NCBI GenBank assembly: GCA_030651035.1
Contig: JAUSCK010000180.1
Span: 1-37,851, forward strand
Direction: 5' to 3'
DNA: 37,851 nt
From: Elusimicrobiota bacterium
GTDB taxonomy: Bacteria > Elusimicrobiota > Elusimicrobia > Elusimicrobiales > UBA9959
Positions 7,105-15,247 of this stretch are shown in pieces. The notes under the pieces are model-generated. The model was not told the DNA's origin. It searched no databases and was given only the letters and a program-made list of their open reading frames with translations. The translations under genes and the position numbers were made by a program. Position 1 is the first letter of the stretch. Each line of letters opens with the position of its first letter.

Positions 7105-7934
7105 AACGCCTCCTGCTGATAGCGGCCCTGGCCGCCTTCGCCGCCGCGCTTGCCGCTTTCAGGCCTTATGACCAGGGCGCCCGCTCAAAGGCCGCCTGGA
7201 TGACGGTATCCGCCATAAAAACCGGCCAGGAGTATTACCTGGAGGTGGCGCAGGACGGCCAGGCTATAATGCGCGAGGAAACCTCAAAAAGCCTGATAAC
7301 CAGGCGCGGCAGCATAAAGCCGCAGCTGATAAAGGACTTCTTCCGCGAAATCGAGAACTCCGAGATAATAAACTCCCAGAACATCAAGCGGAGCAAGATG
7401 GTGTTCTACCGCGGCGACCTGCTGAGGGTCTCCGCCTACATAAGCGGCGAGCTCACCCGCACCGAAGCCCCCCTCAACAATTTCGGAGAGGCCTTCTCCT
7501 ACGCCTTCAGCGAGGTAAGGAAGGCGGTAGCCGTGCTGCCGCAGGAAACGGCGGTGAATTCCTTCCTGCGCGCCGAGCCCGTGGAGGGAGAAGAACTGGA
7601 CTCTTTCAGGGCGAAGGCCGAAGCGGGCCGGGAAGTGAAGAATATAGAGACCGAAGACCTGAAGAAAGTAAAACCGCTGCTGGCCGCCATAAAAGAGCCT
7701 TACCGCCTTGTGCCCATCGAGAACCCGGGGGCCCTTAAGGAACTGCAGGACTTTATTTCCAGCCGCCAGCTTTACGGCCTGCGCGCCCTTTTTTACGTGC
7801 CCAGCACGCGCGGCACCTATAAATGCCAGCTGCTGGACGTCCAGCGAAAACAGGCGGTCGCTCCGGCGCCGCAGAAGGGCCCCACCAGGAAACCCGCGGC
7901 CGCAGAAAAGACCAAAGAAAAGACAAAACGGTAA
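7101..7934 (+). CDS. exported protein of unknown function
   Basis: 277 residues. The start at 7101 (MKRLLLIAALAAFAAALAAF) is preferred over an in-frame one 30 bases upstream, because it gives a clean signal peptide and overlaps the MauE-like stop as ATGA. The mature part is mixed alpha/beta and hydrophilic, with a repeated KNIETEDLKKVKPLLAAIKE-type helical region. It ends in a basic, Pro/Ala/Lys-rich tail (about 253-277) that may bind peptidoglycan, nucleic acid or the membrane surface. No domain is recognised. As third gene of the DsbA/MauE operon it may be a client or accessory of that redox pair. Confidence 0.7.
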   Translation: MKRLLLIAALAAFAAALAAFRPYDQGARSKAAWMTVSAIKTGQEYYLEVAQDGQAIMREETSKSLITRRGSIKPQLIKDFFREIENSEIINSQNIKRSKMVFYRGDLLRVSAYISGELTRTEAPLNNFGEAFSYAFSEVRKAVAVLPQETAVNSFLRAEPVEGEELDSFRAKAEAGREVKNIETEDLKKVKPLLAAIKEPYRLVPIENPGALKELQDFISSRQLYGLRALFYVPSTRGTYKCQLLDVQRKQAVAPAPQKGPTRKPAAAEKTKEKTKR

Positions 7935-7985
7935 AAAAGCGCGGATTTTTTGTTAGAATACCCGTGTGCCTGTCTACGTAAGATT

Positions 7986-8007
7986 TCTCCTCTCCGCAAG
8001 GAGGGGA
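7986..8007 (+). promoter_or_regulatory. hairpin masking the ribosome site of the receiver gene
   Basis: Bases 7986-7992 pair with 8001-8007 (seven pairs, one wobble) around an eight-base loop. The right arm is the Shine-Dalgarno GGAGGGGAG itself, six to eight bases before the TTG at 8013. Folding would hide the site, so translation could depend on RNA structure, upstream ribosomes or temperature. Confidence 0.4.
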
Positions 8008-8012
8008 GTGGA

Positions 8013-8474
8013 TTGAAACAGAATAACCCTATGGCAGAAGAACCCAGAATTAAAGTGGTGGCAGTCGACGACGATGAAACCATACTCGAAATTTACGAGA
8101 CCGGGCTCGCCGCGGCCGGCTGCGAGGTGCGCACCTTCGTGGACCCCAAAAAAGCCCGGGAGTTCTTCGGCGCGGCCAAGCCCGAAGAGATGCCCGACGT
8201 GATACTCATGGACATCATGATGCCCGGAGTGGACGGCATAAGCCTGATGGGCGATATCCGCTCCAAGGACGCCGCGGCCCACATCCCGATAATAGCCGTC
8301 AGCGGCCTGAACGACGCCGCCACGCTCAACGACGCGCTTCTCTTCGGCGCCATGGACTACATGGTAAAGCCTTTTGAACTGGACGCCCTTACAGCCAAGA
8401 TAAAAAAAGCCGCCGAGCTCTCGCGCAGGCGGGTCCAAAGCGCAGCTCTGGAAAAACAGCCGCCCAAAACCTGA
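8013..8474 (+). CDS. single-domain response regulator (CheY-like)
   Basis: About 153 residues holding one receiver domain. The acidic pocket is VAVDDDE, the phospho-acceptor Asp lies in DVILMDIMMPGVDG, and the conserved Lys is in DYMVKPFELD. There is no output domain, so it probably acts by protein contact or in a phosphorelay. I place the start at TTG 8013 because GGAGGGGAG stands at the right distance; ATG 8031 has no ribosome site and would remove six residues. No kinase is adjacent; the nearest encoded kinase is at 15.2 kb. A strong terminator follows. Confidence 0.85.
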   Translation: MKQNNPMAEEPRIKVVAVDDDETILEIYETGLAAAGCEVRTFVDPKKAREFFGAAKPEEMPDVILMDIMMPGVDGISLMGDIRSKDAAAHIPIIAVSGLNDAATLNDALLFGAMDYMVKPFELDALTAKIKKAAELSRRRVQSAALEKQPPKT

Positions 8475-8494
8475 CCGCGCAGGTGACAGCTCCC

Positions 8495-8528
8495 GGGCCG
8501 CCTGATTTGCAGGCGGCCCTTCTTATTT
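8495..8528 (+). terminator. Rho-independent terminator
   Basis: A perfect 9-bp GC stem (8495-8503 with 8511-8519) encloses a seven-base loop and is followed by ttcttattt. It ends the receiver gene transcript ahead of the membrane protein gene. Confidence 0.85.
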
Positions 8529-8599
8529 ACAATAATATATAAGAATTCGAGAATGAGAGACGGGGGCGCGAAGCGCAGCTCAACCAAGGAACAGGAATA

Positions 8600-9757
8600 A
8601 TGATAAAAACTCTAAAAACCGTATTTACAAAAAAAACCCACGAGGGCACCACGGAAAGGCTGCTGCAGTATTCTTTCAGCTATTTCGCGCTTTACGTCGT
8701 CACGGGCTACCTGGCCAAGTATTTCGCCAAAACGCTCGGGATGGGCGGCAATACCTACACGGTGTACAACACTATAGGCGGCATGCTCATCTGCAACCTG
8801 GTGGTCCTCGCCTGGGGCTGGTACAAGTTCCAATCCTCCGAACGGATAAATTTCCTGGGAATGAACATCCCCCGCGAGTTCCTCTATATCATCCCCTCCG
8901 GAGTCTGCACGGCCGTCATCATCCCCACCACCACGCTGATGTATGTGCTGCCGATCTCGGTGATGGTCGCCATGATCATCATGCGGGCCAGCGTCATCAT
9001 CATCAGCCGCATCATCGACACGATACAGATAAAGCAGGGCGTGCTCAAGAAAACCGTCTACTGGGAAGAGAACGTAGCCGTGGTCTTCGCGCTGGTCGCG
9101 GTCAGCATCAAGTTCATCTACGTCAAGCCCGGCGACTTCGACTTCCTCGGCAATGCCGCCGCGATGACCATCCTCGCCGCCTACCTGACGGCCTACTCCA
9201 TCCGCATCTATATCTTTAACTACTACAAGAACACCCGCAAGCCCGGCGCCATCTACGACACCAAGGGCTTCTTCGCGGTGGAGCAGATAGCTTCCTCGCT
9301 GGCCCTGATCACAGCCGGGGCCATCTTCTTCTACTCCATAGATCTGGCGGCGGCCGATCCCAAAACCTTCGCCTTCCAGTTCAAGGATTCCCTGGTCAAT
9401 ACCCCGGCCCTGTGGAAAGAAGGCATACTCTCCGGCCTGCCGTTCGGCGCCGCGGCCTTCTTCTCGGTGTTCCTGTTCATGTTCAAGGGCCGTACCGCGA
9501 CCTTCGCCGGCCTGGTGAACCGCGTCACCTCGCTGGTGGCCGGCACCGTGGCTACGCTGGTGGTCTGGTGGCTGATAGCCGGGCAGAAGCCGCCGGCCAT
9601 GGAAGACTGGTTCGGCCTGGCCGCCATCTTCGTGGCCATCTACTTCATGGGCAAAGCCGAACAGAAACGCGCCTGCGAGCTGGCAAAAACCCACGAGGTT
9701 GAGCTGGAGAAAGACACTGAACTTGTCTGCGACCCCGCCAACGGCGCGGCTAAGTAA
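8600..9757 (+). CDS. polytopic membrane protein, possibly transporter-like
   Basis: 385-residue inner-membrane protein with about nine or ten hydrophobic helices (for example near 28-46, 58-76, 93-112, 116-135, 155-172, 184-205, 228-250, 283-303, 312-333, 340-360). Both ends are charged, with a Glu/Lys-rich C-terminal tail. The overall layout recalls drug/metabolite or nucleotide-sugar (EamA/DMT) transporters, but no signature is decisive. The gene lies just upstream of ugd and a UDP-xylose synthase gene. A role in moving a sugar nucleotide or glycan precursor is therefore attractive but unproven. AGGAAC/AGGAA precedes the ATG. Confidence 0.65.
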   Translation: MIKTLKTVFTKKTHEGTTERLLQYSFSYFALYVVTGYLAKYFAKTLGMGGNTYTVYNTIGGMLICNLVVLAWGWYKFQSSERINFLGMNIPREFLYIIPSGVCTAVIIPTTTLMYVLPISVMVAMIIMRASVIIISRIIDTIQIKQGVLKKTVYWEENVAVVFALVAVSIKFIYVKPGDFDFLGNAAAMTILAAYLTAYSIRIYIFNYYKNTRKPGAIYDTKGFFAVEQIASSLALITAGAIFFYSIDLAAADPKTFAFQFKDSLVNTPALWKEGILSGLPFGAAAFFSVFLFMFKGRTATFAGLVNRVTSLVAGTVATLVVWWLIAGQKPPAMEDWFGLAAIFVAIYFMGKAEQKRACELAKTHEVELEKDTELVCDPANGAAK

Positions 9758-9792
9758 AAGGACGGCATACCAGCAAAAATATCGGAGCCATA

Positions 9793-11121
9793 ATGAAAAA
9801 GACCAAGAACGGCAAAGTGAATATCTGCATAGTGGGCGCGGGCTACGTGGGCCTGGTCAGCGGGGCCTGCCTGGCGGAGGTCGGCCACCGCGTGGTCTGC
9901 GTAGACAGCGATCCCGCCAAGATAAAGATGCTCGGGAAGGGCATCATGCCCATCTTCGAGGACGACCTTGAGCGCGTGGTCAAGAAGAACGTGAAAGCCG
10001 GGCGCCTGCACTTCGCCAATTCCATAAAGGACGGCATGCACCACGGCGGCCACCGCGCCGAGGCAGTATTTATAGCCGTGGGCACCCCGCCCCGCGACGA
10101 CGGCTCCGCCGACCTTTCCGCCATAGAGAAGGTTTCCGAGCAGGTGGCCCTGAACATGACGGACTACACGGTGATAGTGGAGAAGTCCACCGTACCCGTG
10201 TCCACCTGCCACTGGATAGAGAAGACCGTGAAGCGCAACAACAAGCACCACATCCCTTTCGACGTGGCCTCCAACCCGGAGTTCCTGCGCGAGGGCACCG
10301 CCGTGTGGGACTTCCTGGAGCCCGACCGCGTGGTGGTGGGCGTGGCCTCAAAGCAGGCCGAAGAGCTGATGCGCCGCATCTACAAGCCCATAAAGGGCCC
10401 CCTGGTCATCACCAGCGTGAAGAGCGCGGAGCTTATAAAGCACGCCTCCAACTCTTTCCTGTCCACCAAGATCTCCTTCATCAACGCCGTAGCCAACATC
10501 TGCGAGAAGACCGGCGCGAACGTGGAAGACGTGGCCCGGGGCATGGGCCTCGACAAGCGCATCGGCCCCGCTTTCCTGAAGGCCGGCATTGGCTTCGGCG
10601 GCTTCTGCTTCCCGAAAGACCTGGAAGCCTTCTACTGGCTGAGCTCGCAGGTCGGCTACGACTTTGAGCTCCTCAAGACCGTGAAAGATATCAACGAGGG
10701 CCAGAAGATGTGGCTGCTCAAAAAGATCGAAGAGGAGCTCTGGAACCTTGAAGGCAAGACCGTAGCGCTGCTGGGCCTGGCCTTCAAGCCGGAGACCGAC
10801 GACATGCGCTTCGCCCCGTCCATCGATATCGTGCGCGAGCTCCTCAAGCGCGGCGCCAAAGTGCGCGGCTACGACCCCGTCTCCCAGGAAAACGCCAAGA
10901 AGTGCCTTAAAGACATCTATTTCGCCAAGGACGCCTATGACTGCGCCAAAGGCGCCGACTGCGTCTGCGTGGTCACAGAGTGGAAAGAATTCGCGAAGCT
11001 GGACCAGAAGAAACTGCTGGCCGTAGTGAAGCACCAGATAATGGTGGACGGCCGCAACCTTTACGACCCCGCCAAGATGCGCGATATGGGCTGGGCGTAT
11101 AAATCCGTGGGAAGACCGTAG
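9793..11121 (+). CDS. ugd: UDP-glucose 6-dehydrogenase
   Basis: 442 residues, normal length. It oxidises UDP-glucose to UDP-glucuronate with two NAD. The N-terminal Rossmann motif is NICIVGAGYVGLVSGACLAE. VGTPPRDDGSADLS, KSTVPVSTC and NPEFLREGTAVWDFLEPDRV are family hallmarks. The catalytic Cys272 lies in GIGFGGFCFPKDLEAFYW; the residue before Cys-Phe-Pro-Lys-Asp is Phe where most homologues have Ser. The C-terminal UDP-binding domain begins near GLAFKPETDDMRFAPSIDIV. GGAG lies seven bases before the ATG. Its product is the substrate of the decarboxylase encoded next. Confidence 0.95.
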   Translation: MKKTKNGKVNICIVGAGYVGLVSGACLAEVGHRVVCVDSDPAKIKMLGKGIMPIFEDDLERVVKKNVKAGRLHFANSIKDGMHHGGHRAEAVFIAVGTPPRDDGSADLSAIEKVSEQVALNMTDYTVIVEKSTVPVSTCHWIEKTVKRNNKHHIPFDVASNPEFLREGTAVWDFLEPDRVVVGVASKQAEELMRRIYKPIKGPLVITSVKSAELIKHASNSFLSTKISFINAVANICEKTGANVEDVARGMGLDKRIGPAFLKAGIGFGGFCFPKDLEAFYWLSSQVGYDFELLKTVKDINEGQKMWLLKKIEEELWNLEGKTVALLGLAFKPETDDMRFAPSIDIVRELLKRGAKVRGYDPVSQENAKKCLKDIYFAKDAYDCAKGADCVCVVTEWKEFAKLDQKKLLAVVKHQIMVDGRNLYDPAKMRDMGWAYKSVGRP

Positions 11122-11156
11122 GATGATCTGCTGACGCATTATTCACATTGATGAGC

Positions 11157-11201
11157 AGGATAGACAGGATAAAAAAGAGAAATAGAAATCCTGTCCATCC
11201 T
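11157..11201. repeat. imperfect inverted repeat between ugd and the UDP-xylose synthase gene
   Basis: The arms aggatagacaggat (11157-11170) and atcctgtccatcct (11188-11201) pair with one mismatch around a 17-base A-rich loop. The rest of 11122-11264 is AT-rich and gene-free. Sequences of this ATCCTGTCCATCCTG kind are, to my knowledge, scattered between genes in many bacteria, so this may be a dispersed palindromic repeat. Confidence 0.6.
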
Positions 11202-11246
11202 GTTTATCCATGTTTAATCTTTCATGCGGCGAACTGATTTATAAAT

Positions 11247-11252
11247 TATAAT
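11247..11252 (+). promoter_or_regulatory. possible -10 box of the UDP-xylose synthase gene
   Basis: A perfect TATAAT lies 12 bases before the ATG at 11265, with GGAG between them at a good ribosome-site distance. No strong -35 is evident. If used, the mRNA leader would be very short (about six bases). Confidence 0.35.
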
Positions 11253-11264
11253 AATGGAGCTTTC

Positions 11265-12194
11265 ATGAGAATACTCGTTACGGGAGCGGCCGGGTTTTTG
11301 GGCAGCCACCTTTCGCGCTATTTGCTGGGGAAGGGGCACTCCGTAATAGGCATAGACAACTTCATAACCGGCAGTATAGACAACATCCAGGACCTGTTCA
11401 AGAAAGAGGGCTTCGAGTTCCAGAAGTACGACGTAACCAACCACCTGCACGTGCCCGGCAAACTGGACGCCGTCCTGCATTTCGCCAGCCCCGCCAGCCC
11501 GATAGACTACCTCAAGTTCCCCATCCCCACCCTGAAGGTCGGCGCGCTGGGCACGCACAAGGCCCTGGGCCTGGCCAAGGCGAAGAACGCCATCTTCATG
11601 ATAGCCTCCACCTCCGAGGTTTACGGCGACCCGCTGATAAACCCGCAGCACGAGGGCTACTGGGGCAACGTGAACCCGATAGGCCCCCGCGGCGTCTACG
11701 ACGAGGCCAAGCGCTTCGCCGAGGCCATGACCATGGCCTACCACCGCTACCACAAGATGCAGGTGCGCCTGCTCCGCATCTTCAATACCTACGGCCCCAA
11801 CATGCGCCTGAACGACGGCCGCGCGGTGCCCAATTTCATGACGCAGGCGCTGAAAGGCAAGCCGATAACGGTTTACGGCGACGGCACCCAGACCCGCAGC
11901 CTCTGCTACGTTTCGGACCTGATAGAGGGCATTTACCGCCTGCTTATAAGCAAGGAGAACAACCCAGTCAACATAGGCAACCCGCACGAGATCTCCCTGC
12001 TGGAGCTGGCGGAGACGATAAAGCGCCTGGCCGGCAGCAGGTCCAAAATAGTTTTCCGCCCCCTCCCCGAAGACGACCCCAAGGTGCGCCGCCCCGACAT
12101 AACCCGCGCCAGGAAAATACTGAAATGGCAGCCCAAGGTAGACCTTGAAGAAGGCCTGAAAAAGACCATCTCCTATTTCAAAGCCAGGGTCTGA
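11265..12194 (+). CDS. uxs: UDP-glucuronate decarboxylase (UDP-xylose synthase)
   Basis: 309 residues, a short-chain dehydrogenase/epimerase-fold enzyme of the bacterial UXS type. With bound NAD it converts UDP-glucuronate to UDP-xylose and CO2. Visible features are the Rossmann motif [16 protein letters not shown], the segment [20 protein letters not shown] typical of UXS, Ser116 in [10 protein letters not shown], and catalytic Tyr145 and Lys149 in [33 protein letters not shown] and [13 protein letters not shown] also match UXS rather than GalE. It lies downstream of ugd, completing the route UDP-glucose to UDP-xylose, probably for surface glycan. Confidence is high for the enzyme, less so for the exact end product. 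Confidence 0.92.
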   Translation: MRILVTGAAGFLGSHLSRYLLGKGHSVIGIDNFITGSIDNIQDLFKKEGFEFQKYDVTNHLHVPGKLDAVLHFASPASPIDYLKFPIPTLKVGALGTHKALGLAKAKNAIFMIASTSEVYGDPLINPQHEGYWGNVNPIGPRGVYDEAKRFAEAMTMAYHRYHKMQVRLLRIFNTYGPNMRLNDGRAVPNFMTQALKGKPITVYGDGTQTRSLCYVSDLIEGIYRLLISKENNPVNIGNPHEISLLELAETIKRLAGSRSKIVFRPLPEDDPKVRRPDITRARKILKWQPKVDLEEGLKKTISYFKARV

Positions 12195-12326
12195 CGCCCG
12201 CCGCGTCCCGATAGAACCCAGCGCAGGAATAAAAGCCGCAAGCGAACCCGGCAAAGGTTCCGCTTTCGTCGTGGTTTCCCCCGCAGCGGGGAAAATATAA
12301 TTTGGAGCGCAGGCCCGAAGGACAGC

Positions 12327-12372
12327 CCGGCCCTCCGTTTAAAGGAAGGGCCGGTCGAATTCAAGCGGTTTT
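12327..12372. terminator. probable terminator between convergent genes
   Basis: Arms ccggccct (12327-12334) and agggccgg (12347-12354) form a strong stem, and a run of seven T follows at 12366-12372, farther from the stem than usual. It separates the plus-strand uxs-type gene from the minus-strand lipoprotein gene. Other hairpins in 12195-12326 include tttcccc/ggggaaa near 12275-12295; I see no gene there. Confidence 0.4.
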
Positions 12373-12373
12373 T

Positions 12374-12745
12374 TTACGGGGAGGTCTTTTCCAGCCGCAA
12401 GGTTACCAGGCCCTTGTCAGTTCCCCGTATTTCTTCCACATATACCGAGTATTTACCCATTATTATCGTTTGCCCCGCACGAGCTTTATAGTCCTTTTCC
12501 TGCGGGGGATTCCCATCGATAAACAGCGACAATACGGCTATTAAACCCTGCTTTTTTACGCCGGCCTTATCGACATACTCAGCTTTAATTATGTTTGCGA
12601 CACCCAGCTTGAGTGTATCGAAAGTGCCGACATTCCCCTGTTTTATCTGTATAACCTCACCTCCGGATCCGGGCACTTTTTCTACCGGGACGCAGCCGCC
12701 CAGACCGACTAACATTAATGCTGAGAATAAAATGTCTTTTTTCAT
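12374..12745 (-). CDS. small lipoprotein, unknown function
   Basis: 123 residues. The N-terminus MKKDILFSALMLVGLGGC is a lipoprotein signal with the lipobox ending at Cys18. The mature part is a short beta-rich domain (GTFDTLKLGVANIIKAEYVD... YSVYVEEIRGTDKGLVTLRL) with no recognised family. AAGGA lies nine bases before this ATG; an ATG three codons earlier is too close to it and overlaps the upstream stop. The gene follows the calpain-like protease gene with only five bases between, so it is in the same operon. It could be an inhibitor, anchor or partner of that protease, but nothing in the sequence proves this. Confidence 0.7.
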   Translation of the reverse strand: MKKDILFSALMLVGLGGCVPVEKVPGSGGEVIQIKQGNVGTFDTLKLGVANIIKAEYVDKAGVKKQGLIAVLSLFIDGNPPQEKDYKARAGQTIIMGKYSVYVEEIRGTDKGLVTLRLEKTSP

Positions 12746-12750
12746 GAAAA

Positions 12751-14301
12751 TCATTCCTTTTGGATGGTGTTGACGTATACGTCCGCGTAATTCGCCTGGA
12801 ATTCGGCCTCGGTGAGCGTGACATTCTTAAATCCCCATGGATTTCCCATGGTCACGGTCCCTTTCACCGTATCCACGCCCAGAATATAGTAAGCATGGCC
12901 GCCGACAACGCCCAGGTTCGTAGGCGTCTTATAGCTGCCTGCCGCTATGGCATAGCCTTTTTTCTCCCATTCAGCGATCTTTTCAAGGCTTGTGGACTTC
13001 GAGGACTGCGTGGTGCTCGCCTTGCCGGTTATCTCCGCCATCGCGGCGCTTGGCCAGCCGCCCTCTCCGATAGCGGTATATGAGCCCTGGAACTTGGCGT
13101 ACGCTTTTTCATAGACCATGCCCCACATATTCTCCCGCTTCCCGGTATCGGAAGTGCCTTTGGAATTATTGAACTCAGGTTTGCCCGCGTTCGTCGGGAA
13201 CTGATTATCCACGGTGACCGTTTCTTTAGTGTAGGCCGGCCCCCAGAATTTATACCACGGTTTCTCGCGGTAGAAATCCACGGAATATGTTCCGTCCTTA
13301 TTTTCTGTGATACTGTTGCGGATAAAATCGGGGTCCTTTTTTGCTATGGCCGCCGCCGAAGCCAGGAAGTAGCAATCCCCGGTATTACCCTGGTTGATGG
13401 CCATGGTATACATGTCGCCGGTCTTGTTAGCGCCGGTGGCATACAGATTGCCCTCGATCTTCTGGTAGACAATACCAGCCTTGTTGATCTGGGGATTCTC
13501 AGGCGGCTTCCCGCCGAGCAGGGGCGGGGCTTTGCCCTTCTGCATTAATTCGAGTTTCTGCTCTTCCGGGGTTTTCCCGGCTGTTGCCATTACCCCTGGT
13601 TTCAGCGAAAGGCCTTTTCCGGCAAGGCCGCTGCCGGCAGGGTCCGCCTCCCCCCTGGCGGCTCCGCCGTCGAAGAACTTGCCAATAGCGGCAGTATCGC
13701 CCTGGTTTGCCTGGCTGGAAATGCCGGACAGCCTTTTGCCGGTACCGTCGGCGTTGAATTTATCCAGTTTTTTCTGCTGCTTGGCGGAATCTTCTCCGAG
13801 CTTGGGCTTAAGGGCCTGGATCTTGAGAGCTTCCTTATATTGCCCGGCCCACGACACATCGTTATCTTCAAGCCAGTTAACGTCGTTTTCGGTCAGAGCG
13901 CCGTTTTCGCGGCGCGCATTGATCCCTCTCAGGATCCGGAGCTTTTCAGACAGGAGCCCGCCTTCCTGCCTGAAGCAGGCCTTGGCGTCCGCCTCGCCTT
14001 CGGAGTCGATTTCCAGCAGACGGTCGCCGTCGAGCGGGCTGGAGGAGAGCAGCTTGACGGATTTTCCGGCTTCCGCGCAGGCCTTCTTCCCTTCCGTGAG
14101 CATGGTTTTCTGCTCGGAGGCCGTGAGGGCGTCCCAGGCCGCTTCGTCAACTTCCTGTCTTTGCTCCAGGTAGTCCCAGCAAGTATAGCTGGACGCGCGC
14201 CATTGAACGCCGGCGGCAGTTTCCTCGGCCGCCAACCCCGCGTTTTGCGCGGCATAAAAAGAGAACGCCAGAGCGACCAGGTATAAATATTTTTTCAGCA
14301 T
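12751..14301 (-). CDS. secreted calpain-like (C2) cysteine peptidase
   Basis: 516 residues from ATG 14301, preceded by GAGAGGG. Residues 1-25 are a signal peptide (LYLVALAFSFYAAQNAGLAA). The region 30-290 is a helical, Lys/Glu-rich pro- or partner-binding segment with four cysteines in its first 110 residues. The C-terminal 220 residues form a calpain-type catalytic core: Gln304 and Cys310 in NQGNTGDCYFLAS, His469 in GGHAYYILGVD, and Asn487 in GNPWG. No C2-like or EF-hand calcium domain is visible. Extracytoplasmic calpain-like enzymes are uncommon relative to cytosolic ones in eukaryotes; bacterial examples include Tpr of Porphyromonas. Promoter TTGACT-17-TATATT lies upstream. Confidence 0.88.
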   Translation of the reverse strand: MLKKYLYLVALAFSFYAAQNAGLAAEETAAGVQWRASSYTCWDYLEQRQEVDEAAWDALTASEQKTMLTEGKKACAEAGKSVKLLSSSPLDGDRLLEIDSEGEADAKACFRQEGGLLSEKLRILRGINARRENGALTENDVNWLEDNDVSWAGQYKEALKIQALKPKLGEDSAKQQKKLDKFNADGTGKRLSGISSQANQGDTAAIGKFFDGGAARGEADPAGSGLAGKGLSLKPGVMATAGKTPEEQKLELMQKGKAPPLLGGKPPENPQINKAGIVYQKIEGNLYATGANKTGDMYTMAINQGNTGDCYFLASAAAIAKKDPDFIRNSITENKDGTYSVDFYREKPWYKFWGPAYTKETVTVDNQFPTNAGKPEFNNSKGTSDTGKRENMWGMVYEKAYAKFQGSYTAIGEGGWPSAAMAEITGKASTTQSSKSTSLEKIAEWEKKGYAIAAGSYKTPTNLGVVGGHAYYILGVDTVKGTVTMGNPWGFKNVTLTEAEFQANYADVYVNTIQKE

Positions 14302-14340
14302 AATTAAACCCTCTCGTATCAACTGACTCCCAGCCTATAT

Positions 14341-14369
14341 AATATAAGGGAAAAACAGGGTTAAGTCAA
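14341..14369 (-). promoter_or_regulatory. promoter of the C2 peptidase operon
   Basis: On the minus strand TTGACT (14364-14369), a 17-base spacer and TATATT (14341-14346) stand about 40 bases before the ATG at 14301. Both hexamers match the sigma-70 consensus at five of six positions. Confidence 0.65.
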
Positions 14370-14428
14370 GGGCATTAATTCTGAATGCGGCAATTTCTTT
14401 TACCCGGGGAAATGACGGAAGTTCGCGG

Positions 14429-15229
14429 TTATTTCTGCTGCAGCAGCCGGGCTTTTACAATCTTAGACAAGGCGTCAAGATTTACAGGCTTAGAAAGGTA
14501 GTCAAAGGCGCCTATTTCCAGGCATTCGCGCGCCACCACCTCGTCATCGTTGCCGGTGATCATCATAAACCCTGTCTTCGGCATCTCCGGCACCAGTTCC
14601 TTAAGCACCGCTACGCCGTCTCTTTTAGGCATGGAAATATCGAGCAGGACGATATCCGGCCGGCGCGCGCGCGCGAGCTCAAGCGCCTCGAGCCCGTCCT
14701 TTGCCTCAAGGACCTCATAAGCCAGGGAAGACAAGATCCGCTGCAGGATCGCGCGCTGCGCGGGATCGTCGTCGGCAATAAGTATGAGCCCGGCTGTCCG
14801 GCCGGGCGCGGTTTTGGCCTGGAGGGGCACTGCCTGTTCAGCCTTCACCGCCGGGGGCTCCTCTTTGCGCTTAACCCCCAAAAGGCGGTCTACCTCGGCC
14901 AGCACCGGGGAAAGGCCGTCGCCCTTGGAAAGAAAAGCGGCCGCGCCGTTGCGGAGGTAAGCGCCGACCTCTTCAGGGTCGCAATAGCCGCTTAGGATCA
15001 GTATCGGGGTTGTTTTTGAAATTTTGCGGATATTGTCGAAAACCCCGGAGCCTGACATCACTGGCAGGTTGCGGTCAAGCACCACAAGGTCCGGCAGGGC
15101 ATGTTTAAAAGCCTGCACGCCGTTGGCGCCGTCGGCGGCGGTAACCACCTCATGTCCGGCGCGCGTAAGGAAAACTGAAAGCGCGTCCCGCACTATCCCG
15201 TCGTCGTCAATGATAAGTATCTTGGCCAT
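14429..15229 (-). CDS. double-receiver response regulator (REC-REC)
   Basis: 266 residues with two receiver domains and no output domain. Receiver 1 (about 3-118) has LIIDDDG, the phospho-Asp in DLVVLDRNLPVMSG and Lys in AAFLSKGDG. After a Pro/Ala/Lys linker, receiver 2 (about 146-262) has LIADDDP, DIVLLDISMPKRDG and DYLSKPVNLD. Receiver 2 is closely related to the single receiver at 19324-19740: both contain LKELVPEMP, an ITGN segment and GAFDYL. It lies 18 bases downstream of a histidine kinase gene, its likely phosphodonor. TATAAT in that gap (15237-15242) is seven bases from the ATG, so an additional leaderless transcript is possible. Confidence 0.87.
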   Translation of the reverse strand: MAKILIIDDDGIVRDALSVFLTRAGHEVVTAADGANGVQAFKHALPDLVVLDRNLPVMSGSGVFDNIRKISKTTPILILSGYCDPEEVGAYLRNGAAAFLSKGDGLSPVLAEVDRLLGVKRKEEPPAVKAEQAVPLQAKTAPGRTAGLILIADDDPAQRAILQRILSSLAYEVLEAKDGLEALELARARRPDIVLLDISMPKRDGVAVLKELVPEMPKTGFMMITGNDDEVVARECLEIGAFDYLSKPVNLDALSKIVKARLLQQK

Positions 15230-15236
15230 AGGACTG

Positions 15237-15242
15237 ATTATA
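15237..15242 (-). promoter_or_regulatory. -10 box for a possible leaderless REC-REC transcript
   Basis: TATAAT on the minus strand is seven bases upstream of the ATG at 15229 with no Shine-Dalgarno between (cagtcct). A matching -35 is not evident because the upstream bases are the 3' end of the kinase gene. Confidence 0.4.
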
Positions 15243-15247
15243 TTACA

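Noticed and set aside
8612-9694. Long minus-strand frame opposite the membrane protein gene
   Set aside because: Composition is Asp/Gly/His-rich antisense of hydrophobic codons; the plus-strand protein has membrane helices and a ribosome site.
11214-12254. Long minus-strand frame opposite the UDP-xylose synthase gene
   Set aside because: Shadow frame; the plus strand carries all catalytic motifs of the decarboxylase family.
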